Shown here piece after piece: positions 1 to 4,482 of a stretch of DNA of 7,489 nucleotides. The stretch comes from Draconibacterium sp. GTDB taxonomy: Bacteria; Bacteroidota; Bacteroidia; Bacteroidales; Prolixibacteraceae. How positions within the stretch are numbered: position 1 is the first letter of the stretch; every line of letters starts with the position of its first letter. Position numbers and translations under genes: made by a program. The notes beneath the pieces were generated by a model that was given only the letters and a program-made list of their open reading frames with translations, was not told the DNA's origin and searched no databases. Location: assembly GCA_030595485.1 (NCBI GenBank), contig JAUVDE010000158.1, forward strand, positions 1-7,489, written 5' to 3'.

Positions 1-813
1 TTACAAGATAAATACAAGGAAAAAACCGGGCTCGGATTATATGCCGATGGGATGATTGAATTAGATGATATTGTTGGTGAATTAACCCAAACTTTAGAAG
101 ACTTAGGAATTGATGAAAATACCATTGTTATTTTCGGTACAGATAATGGTGCTGAAATTATTTTTTGGCCAGATGGTGGGATGACTCCTTTTAGAGGTGA
201 AAAAGCAACTACTTGGGAAGGTGGATTCAGAGCCCCTTGTTTAATTAAATGGCCTGCTAAAATCAAGCCGGGTCAAGTAAGTAATGCTATCATTTCTGGC
301 GAAGATTGGTTACCAACATTCTTAGCTGCCGCAGGAGAGTCTGATGTAAAAGAAAAATTACTAACAGGACACTCTGCAATAGGTAGAGACTATAAAGTTC
401 ATTTAGATGGTTACAACTTCTTACCTTATTTAACTGGAGAAACAGAAGTAAGTCCTCGAAAAGAAATTTTCTATTTTGATGATGACGGAAGTCTAAATGC
501 CTTTAGATACAATAGATGGAAAATGCATTTTAAGATTCAAGAAAATCATGGTTTTGAAGTTTGGCAAAAGAAATATACTGAGTTAAGATTCCCATTATTA
601 ATGGACTTACTTGGGGATCCTTATGAAAGAGCACAGCACGATTCGGAAGATTATAGTCATTGGATGGCAGAACGCATGTTTATGATGGTACCTGCCCAAG
701 CCAAAATTGCTGAATTCCTGAGTACCTTTAAAGAGTATCCTCAAAGACAAGAGGTAGGAAGTTTTAGTTTAGACGCGGTACTCGAGCAAATGCAAAAAGC
801 TAAGCGTAACTAG
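1..813 (+). CDS. Arylsulfatase (S1 family, alkaline-phosphatase fold), C-terminal part only
   Basis: The reading frame is already open at base 1, so this is the last 270 residues of a longer protein. The formylglycine signature (C-x-P-S-R type) would lie upstream and cannot be seen. Two hallmarks remain. FGTDNGAE (codons near 133-156) has an Asp-Asn pair that in sulfatases binds the active-site calcium. GEKATTWEGGFRAP (about 199-240) contains the conserved lysine and the TTWEGG-R-P block that follows it. The later part, with an FDDDG-LNA-RY-RWK stretch, a DPYERA motif and a VPAQAKI-EFL-TFKEYP-RQ tail, is typical of bacterial arylsulfatases. Family members hydrolyse sulfate esters, usually in the periplasm or outside the cell, and in Bacteroidota often serve sulfated polysaccharide breakdown. 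The substrate cannot be named. Eight of its eleven arginines use AGA, unlike the neighbouring genes. A hairpin at 838-871 ends the gene. Confidence 0.93.
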   Translation, partial: LQDKYKEKTGLGLYADGMIELDDIVGELTQTLEDLGIDENTIVIFGTDNGAEIIFWPDGGMTPFRGEKATTWEGGFRAPCLIKWPAKIKPGQVSNAIISGEDWLPTFLAAAGESDVKEKLLTGHSAIGRDYKVHLDGYNFLPYLTGETEVSPRKEIFYFDDDGSLNAFRYNRWKMHFKIQENHGFEVWQKKYTELRFPLLMDLLGDPYERAQHDSEDYSHWMAERMFMMVPAQAKIAEFLSTFKEYPQRQEVGSFSLDAVLEQMQKAKRN

Positions 814-837
814 ACAAAATATAAAATTAATAATAGC

Positions 838-871
838 AAAAAGGCGTGAATCGAATGATTTGCGCCTTTTT
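838..871. terminator. Bidirectional rho-independent terminator between convergent genes
   Basis: AAAAAGGCG (838-846) pairs perfectly with CGCCTTTTT (863-871). The stem can continue inward to 852/857 with two G-U wobbles when read on the + strand, leaving a 4-nt loop. A T run follows in the + direction, and the A run gives a U run in the - direction. It lies 24 nt after the sulfatase stop and 54 nt beyond the thioesterase stop, so it probably ends both convergent transcripts. The wobbles become A-C mismatches on the - strand, so it should work best for the sulfatase. Confidence 0.85.
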
Positions 872-925
872 ACATTCAATATATTGTTGAAGATACAATT
901 CTACTTTTTTATACACATTTATCTT

Positions 926-1348
926 TTAAACTTCCTCCATTTCAATTCCCGCAGCCTCAAACTTTTCAACCAATAAATCAGAAGGAAGCGGTCGCCCACT
1001 TTTAGTTAGAACGGCAGTAATCTTTGCTTTTACCATCAGCTTTTCATCGGTCTTTCGAATAACCTCCTGATTAAAAATTACACGTAAACGGCCTTGTCGT
1101 GCCATTTTTAAACGTACTAAAAATGCGTCGCCCGGACGAAGTGGGAATTTGTAATCCAGCTCAGCTTTAATTACAACAGCATCAATTCCATCATTGTGCA
1201 GCTCGGCAAAATCTAAACCCACATGATTTAGAAACTTATGCCGACAGTGTTCCAAATAATTTTGGTAAACCGCATTATTTACAATTCCCTGAATGTCGCA
1301 TTCGTAATCGCGAACTTCCATTTCCATTTCAAAATGATGATCTTTCAT
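926..1348 (-). CDS. Acyl-CoA thioesterase, 4HBT/YbgC-FadM hot-dog family
   Basis: A complete 140-residue protein, the usual size of a single hot-dog domain. Near the N-terminus, VRDYECDIQGIVNNAVYQNYLE (residues 12-33) matches the 4-hydroxybenzoyl-CoA thioesterase/YbgC pattern. Asp18 is in the position of the catalytic aspartate and is followed by the G-(I/V)-V-N-x-x-x-Y helix start. The middle beta strands (about 57-115: AELDYKFPLRPGD, then RVIFNQEVIRK) fit the hot-dog sheet. The family hydrolyses the thioester of acyl-CoAs in the cytoplasm; the chain-length preference cannot be read from sequence. It is the last leftward gene before the convergent terminator. It follows the FAH-family gene by 55 nt and may share its transcript. 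The start is preceded by a heptamer tract (1358-1392) and has no clear Shine-Dalgarno site. None of its nine arginines uses AGA. Confidence 0.88.
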   Translation of the reverse strand: MKDHHFEMEMEVRDYECDIQGIVNNAVYQNYLEHCRHKFLNHVGLDFAELHNDGIDAVVIKAELDYKFPLRPGDAFLVRLKMARQGRLRVIFNQEVIRKTDEKLMVKAKITAVLTKSGRPLPSDLLVEKFEAAGIEMEEV

Positions 1349-1357
1349 AAACTAAAA

Positions 1358-1392
1358 GTTGTCGGAAGTCGGAAGACCGATGACCGAAATGT
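1358..1392. repeat. Degenerate heptamer tract upstream of the thioesterase gene
   Basis: Five consecutive 7-nt units on the + strand, clearest in GAAGTCG, GAAGACC and GATGACC, with a consensus near GAAGWCS. The tract starts 9 nt from the thioesterase start codon and fills most of the 55-nt gap to the preceding stop codon. The unit resembles those at 2025-2059. Confidence 0.6.
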
Positions 1393-1403
1393 TTCAACAA
1401 TAA

Positions 1404-2018
1404 TTACTTCACCTGAAAATCGAACATCTTTTTATCCTCTAAATACCCCTCTAATCGGTCGCCAATTTTAACAGGGCCAACATTTGCAGGTGTTCCCGTG
1501 TAAATTAAATCGCCAATTTTTAACATTACGTATTTCGAAATATGAGAAATCAACTCATCAAAATCAAAAATCATTAATCCCGAATGTGATTCCTGAACCG
1601 TGTTTCCATTAATATCTAAATGAAACTTAATCGATTCATTATCAGGAAAGATGGACTTTGAAAAGAAGTTGGCACTTAAAACCGCCGATTTATCAAAGGC
1701 TTTTGCTTTCTCCCAGGGCAGGCCTTTTTTCTTTAACTCGGTTTGTACATCGCGAGCGGTAAAATCAATTCCCAAACCAATTTCGTCGTAATAACGATGG
1801 GCAAAACGCTTTTCAATGTTTTTGCCAATACGGTTAATTTTAACCACCAGCTCAATTTCGTGGTGAATATCATTACTCCAATCCGGAATATAAAACGGAT
1901 CGTTGTTTCTTAGCAAAGCCGTGTCGGGCTTCATAAAAAAGATAGGCTCTTCCGGAACTGCTTCATTAAATTCCTTTGCATGAGCCACGTAATTTCTTCC
2001 TATGCAAATTATTTTCAT
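1404..2018 (-). CDS. Fumarylacetoacetate hydrolase family protein (acylpyruvate hydrolase/FAHD1-like)
   Basis: A 204-residue, single-domain FAH enzyme, close in size to the FAHD1/YcgM group. From the chosen start it opens MKIICIGRNYVAHAKE, the family's typical N-terminus. FFMKPDTALL (27-36) follows. HHEIELVV (52-59) supplies Glu54 and Glu56, and GIDFTARD (83-90) supplies Asp85, together the expected divalent-metal triad. GLPWEKAKAFD (99-109) and TGTPANVGPVKIGD (174-187) complete the active site. Relatives cleave acylpyruvates or decarboxylate oxaloacetate in the cytoplasm; the substrate here is inferred only at family level. An in-frame ATG at 2075 would add 19 residues, but those are a translation of heptamer repeats (2025-2059) and precede the conserved N-terminus, so the start at 2018 is preferred. 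The gene lies 117 nt after the exonuclease gene and 55 nt before the thioesterase gene. Confidence 0.9.
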   Translation of the reverse strand: MKIICIGRNYVAHAKEFNEAVPEEPIFFMKPDTALLRNNDPFYIPDWSNDIHHEIELVVKINRIGKNIEKRFAHRYYDEIGLGIDFTARDVQTELKKKGLPWEKAKAFDKSAVLSANFFSKSIFPDNESIKFHLDINGNTVQESHSGLMIFDFDELISHISKYVMLKIGDLIYTGTPANVGPVKIGDRLEGYLEDKKMFDFQVK

Positions 2019-2024
2019 GACAAA

Positions 2025-2115
2025 AAAGTTAGAAGTTAGAAGCGCGAAGTCAGAAGTAAATCCGTAATCAGTCAACTTTCTTCAATTATACAATACTTTG
2101 AACTCTCAACTGTCA
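2025..2115. repeat. Degenerate heptamer tract between the exonuclease and FAH-family genes
   Basis: Five clear units occupy 2025-2059 (for example GAAGTTA at 2032-2038 and GAAGTCA at 2046-2052). Three more, sharing an ACTxTxA pattern, occupy 2095-2115 (ACTTTGA, ACTCTCA, ACTGTCA). The two blocks are exactly in register, since 2053 to 2095 is 42 nt or six units, although the units between them are weak. The tract begins 6 nt from the FAH-family start codon and runs into the element at 2116-2135. Confidence 0.6.
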
Positions 2116-2135
2116 CCCTGAGCGAAGTCGAAGGG
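2116..2135. repeat. CCCTGAGCGAAGTCGAAGGG imperfect inverted repeat
   Basis: A 20-nt imperfect palindrome with CCCT/AGGG ends. It directly abuts the stop codon of the exonuclease (TAG, 2138-2136 on the - strand). From memory, this GAGCGAAGTCGAAGG sequence is a dispersed intergenic repeat found in many bacterial genomes, often after stop codons. That statement comes from recollection and not from a search. Its position suggests it serves as, or was inserted at, the 3' end of the transcript, but no U run follows it. Confidence 0.6.
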
Positions 2136-2942
2136 CTACTTACTCATCATTTTAAAACGTAACTGTGTAAGTACCTTTTTGGTGTAAAGCGGGAACTCGC
2201 TGTTTAAAATCCAGCCAAAATACCCCGGCTGCTCTTGTAAAACTTTCTCAACCGGAATACCTTTATTTTTTCCAAAATTAAATACTTCAACACCATGTTC
2301 ATTGTATACAATCCGTCCAACAAAATCGACATTTTTGTCGTACGACGAAAATTCGCTTAAGCTGTCAATATCGTTTACAATTGGTTTTGTTTTAACACCC
2401 TTTCTGTCTTCAAACTCAACATCTTTGTAACGGTCCAGTTGCGCCTTTAAAACTTCGTAAGTTGCTTTTGTATCGGCCATTGCACTGTGCGCATTAACCA
2501 ATTCCTCATTACAATAAAATTTGTAAGCTGCCACCAAAGTACGTTTCTCCATTTTATGAAAAATGGCTTGTACATCAATAAACTTATTCTTTTTCAAGTC
2601 TATATCAAGATCGGCACGTAAAAACTCCTCAGCCAAAAGCGGAATATCAAAACGGTTCGAGTTAAAACCTCCTAAATCGCAGCCCTCGATAAATTTTGCA
2701 AGCGTTTTGGCTACTTCCTTAAAGGTTGGTGCATCTTTTACATCTTCGTCGTAAATGCCATGAATTAATGATGTCTCTTCCGGAATATGCTGCTCTGGAT
2801 TTATACGTAAGGTTTTTTCATCCTCGGTACCGTCAACCTTCACCTTAATTAAGGCAATTTCCACAATGCGATCGGTAACAATATTTATCCCGGTGGTTTC
2901 GAGGTCGAGAAATACTAGAGGCTTTTTTAATTGTAGTTGCAT
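2136..2942 (-). CDS. DnaQ-like 3'-5' exonuclease (DEDDh) with ExoX-like C-terminal region
   Basis: A complete 268-residue protein. FLDLETTG (11-18) gives Exo I with Asp13 and Glu15. GFNSNRFDIPLL (92-103) gives Exo II with Asp99. NAHSAMADTKA (150-160) gives Exo III with His152 and Asp157. All DEDDh catalytic residues are therefore present. After a linker (about 170-205), residues 221-262 (FNFGKNKGIPVE-VL-EQPGYFGWILNSEFP) look like the small C-terminal domain of ExoX-type nucleases. The family removes nucleotides from 3' ends of DNA using two metal ions, in proofreading or repair. The location just downstream of dnaN suggests a role tied to replication; this is inference. A strong hairpin ends only 15 nt before the start codon (2958-3004). 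The leader is A-rich without a Shine-Dalgarno site, usual for Bacteroidota. Confidence 0.92.
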   Translation of the reverse strand: MQLQLKKPLVFLDLETTGINIVTDRIVEIALIKVKVDGTEDEKTLRINPEQHIPEETSLIHGIYDEDVKDAPTFKEVAKTLAKFIEGCDLGGFNSNRFDIPLLAEEFLRADLDIDLKKNKFIDVQAIFHKMEKRTLVAAYKFYCNEELVNAHSAMADTKATYEVLKAQLDRYKDVEFEDRKGVKTKPIVNDIDSLSEFSSYDKNVDFVGRIVYNEHGVEVFNFGKNKGIPVEKVLQEQPGYFGWILNSEFPLYTKKVLTQLRFKMMSK

Positions 2943-2957
2943 GGTTTTATTTTATAA

Positions 2958-3004
2958 AAAAAGGTATCTGAAAACTTATATAAATGTTTATCAGATACCT
3001 TTTT
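2958..3004 (-). terminator. Strong intrinsic terminator after dnaN, abutting the exonuclease start
   Basis: A perfect 14-bp stem: AAAAAGGTATCTGA (2958-2971) pairs with TCAGATACCTTTTT (2991-3004), with a 19-nt A/T-rich loop. Read leftward, it follows the dnaN stop by 18 nt and ends in seven U residues, a textbook terminator. A T run also follows it on the + strand. Because the exonuclease start codon is only 15 nt further on, it may instead act as a partial terminator or attenuator between the two genes. Confidence 0.85.
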
Positions 3005-3022
3005 GTAATTTTTATTAAATCG

Positions 3023-4150
3023 TTATGCGTTAATCATCATCGGCATAAGCAACATTAACATATCTTCGTCGTCTTCATTTTCGGCTGGCAATAATAAACC
3101 TGCGCGAGTTGGGTCGCTCATTTCAACTTTCACATCTCCGGTAGAAATGTTACTTAAAATTTCCTGTAAGAAAGTCGATTTAAAGCCAATCTCAATTTCT
3201 TCGCCTTCGTATTCACAATTTAAACGTTCAACCGCCGAAATTGAGAAATCGATGTCTTGCGCCGAAACAATCAATTGATTTTCATTAATATTCAGCTTAA
3301 TAAGGTTACTCGCCGCATTCGAAAATACTGAAACTCTTTTAACCGTATTTAAAACATTCAAACGGTCAATCGTCATTTTATTCGGATTGTTGGTTGGAAT
3401 AACCGAATTGTAACTTGGATAATTCCCTTCAACCAAACGACAAATTAATTTATAGTTGCTAAGTGTGAAAAATGCATTTTTATCGTCGAACTCAACTTTT
3501 ACGTCAAACTCCTCTTTTGGTAACAAATTCTTCAACAAACCTGCAGGTTTTTTTGGAAGAATAAATGCCGACTCAAATTCAGCTTTTGCATCCAATCTAC
3601 GGTAGCGAACTAATTTATGCGCATCTGAAGCTACAAAGCTCATAAAGTCGGGCGAAAGCTCAATATAAATACCATTCATTACCGGACGTAACTCGTCGTC
3701 GGCAGTAGCAAATAATGTTTTTTCAATACCTTTTTGCAGTACAACATGGCTTACATTAATACTCGATGTACCTTCTTCGTCTAACTTTGGTTGCTCCGGA
3801 AAATCCTCGGCATTTTGCCCCATAATGCTGAATTTACCGTTATCCGAGAAAATCTCAACATTATACGAGTCACTATCAATCTGAAAAGTTAGTGGCTGCT
3901 CAGGAAATTCTTTTAAAGTATCGGTAATTAGTTTTGCAGGAACCGCAATTGCCCCTTCACCCTCGATATTCTCCAAGCCGAGACTGGTAATTAACGTCGA
4001 CTCCAAATCGGAAGCCGTAATTGTCAACTCTGTTTCGCTTAATTGAAACAAAAAGTTATCGAGAATTGGCATTGTACTTTTGCTGCTTATAACCTTGCTA
4101 ATCGAAGCCAGGTGGCTCAGTAATTCGGTGCTTGAAACTACAAACTTCAT
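3023..4150 (-). CDS. dnaN: DNA polymerase III beta subunit (sliding clamp)
   Basis: A complete 375-residue protein of normal length for DnaN, made of three similar clamp domains at about 1-120, 128-250 and 252-375. Recognisable blocks are TMPILDNFLF (26-35), TLFATADDELRPVMNGIYIE (145-164), FVASDAHKLVRY (172-183) and LVEGNYPSYNSVIP (239-252). The tail has an LMPM motif (368-371) matching the MPM residues that form the protein-binding pocket wall in E. coli. An acidic stretch (ENEDDED, 357-363) precedes it. The dimer encircles DNA and tethers the polymerase and other enzymes. The gene stands apart from its neighbours: 332 nt of non-coding DNA upstream and a strong terminator downstream suggest its own transcript. 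Its leader carries a hairpin (4196-4226) and a weak -7 box. Confidence 0.97.
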   Translation of the reverse strand: MKFVVSSTELLSHLASISKVISSKSTMPILDNFLFQLSETELTITASDLESTLITSLGLENIEGEGAIAVPAKLITDTLKEFPEQPLTFQIDSDSYNVEIFSDNGKFSIMGQNAEDFPEQPKLDEEGTSSINVSHVVLQKGIEKTLFATADDELRPVMNGIYIELSPDFMSFVASDAHKLVRYRRLDAKAEFESAFILPKKPAGLLKNLLPKEEFDVKVEFDDKNAFFTLSNYKLICRLVEGNYPSYNSVIPTNNPNKMTIDRLNVLNTVKRVSVFSNAASNLIKLNINENQLIVSAQDIDFSISAVERLNCEYEGEEIEIGFKSTFLQEILSNISTGDVKVEMSDPTRAGLLLPAENEDDEDMLMLLMPMMINA

Positions 4151-4195
4151 TCGTATATATTTTATTTTTATTTCTTATTCTAAATCTTGGTCTAC

Positions 4196-4226
4196 GGTTT
4201 AGTCCGCTGCTTTTTGCGACTAATCC
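4196..4226 (-). promoter_or_regulatory. Hairpin in the dnaN 5' leader
   Basis: TTAGTC (4199-4204) plus GC (4206-4207) pairs with GCGACTAA (4216-4223), with one bulged C. It extends outward by GG (4196-4197) with CC (4225-4226) across one mismatch. The loop is T-rich on the + strand and A-rich in the RNA. No U run follows in the dnaN direction, so it is not a terminator. It lies 46 nt before the dnaN start codon and could influence mRNA stability or expression. Confidence 0.45.
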
Positions 4227-4241
4227 AAGTACACGAATATA

Positions 4242-4250
4242 CAAACTTTA
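4242..4250 (-). promoter_or_regulatory. Weak candidate -7 box for dnaN
   Basis: On the - strand this reads TAAAGTTTG, one base longer between TA and TTTG than the Bacteroidota consensus TAnnTTTG. No clear TTG is seen at the expected -33 position. A start from here would give a leader of roughly 85 nt beginning just before the hairpin at 4196-4226. Confidence 0.25.
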
Positions 4251-4378
4251 ATGATATTTACCTATTCAGCTTTGGCGATTTTCACACGTTTTATCGACAG
4301 TGTTCTTAACAGGATAAGTCTTTAAAAACCACACGCTTCCCACATTACACAGGCTAAAATAAAATGCATATTTAGGGG

Positions 4379-4389
4379 CTGGCTGCCAG
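4379..4389. repeat. Short perfect palindrome CTGGC-T-GCCAG
   Basis: An 11-nt perfect inverted repeat in a locally G/C-rich patch, 33 nt from the larger inverted repeat at 4423-4453. A single-base centre is too tight for an RNA hairpin, so it fits a DNA-level protein site or a remnant of a repeat element better. Confidence 0.4.
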
Positions 4390-4422
4390 GCTTTTCGTTC
4401 AAACCGGTGGTCGGTATGCAAC

Positions 4423-4453
4423 TTCAGCTGGTGACTTCAGCTCACCTGCTGAA
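4423..4453. repeat. Inverted repeat (12-bp arms) with nested direct repeat downstream of the gldF-gldG gene
   Basis: TTCAGCTGGTGA (4423-4434) and TCACCTGCTGAA (4442-4453) are inverted copies matching at 11 of 12 positions around a 7-nt loop. Overlapping this, ACTTCAGCT occurs twice (4421-4429 and 4434-4442). It begins 29 nt after the gldF-gldG stop. Neither side has a T run, so it is not a standard terminator. It could be a REP-like element, or a 3'-end stabilising hairpin. Confidence 0.55.
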
Positions 4454-4482
4454 TAAAACCAAATAAATCAACAAATTTCTGT

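Larger units (their letters stand above)
4151..4482. other. Non-coding interval between the gldF-gldG gene and dnaN
   Basis: 332 nt with no convincing reading frame. From right to left (transcription direction) it holds an inverted-repeat cluster (4379-4453), an A/T-rich middle with scattered DnaA-box-like 9-mers (4278-4286, 4291-4299, 4309-4317), a weak promoter-like box (4242-4250), a hairpin (4196-4226) and an A/T-rich dnaN leader. No tRNA or known riboswitch fold was recognised. Confidence 0.7.

Noticed and set aside
877..899. CAATATATTG palindrome and nearby ATTGT/ACAAT pair as an operator
   Set aside because: It is A/T-rich and short, lies between convergent gene ends where no promoter is needed, and could easily occur by chance.
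1238..1471. Open frame on the + strand
   Set aside because: It overlaps the thioesterase start, the heptamer tract and the FAH gene end in antisense, with no recognisable domain.
2019..2075. Upstream in-frame ATG that would add 19 residues to the FAH-family protein
   Set aside because: The extra residues translate heptamer repeats, and the conserved family N-terminus begins at the ATG at 2018.
1358..2115. CRISPR array
   Set aside because: Repeats are only 7 nt, contiguous and degenerate, with no spacers or cas genes.
2563..2754. Open frame of 63 codons on the + strand
   Set aside because: It lies fully inside the exonuclease gene on the opposite strand and has no recognisable features.
4423..4453. 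Intrinsic terminator for the gldF-gldG gene
   Set aside because: The hairpin is good but no U run follows it in either direction.
4151..4482. Replication origin
   Set aside because: Only one near-consensus DnaA box is present, there is no dnaA gene or clear unwinding element, and strand skew cannot be judged from this window.
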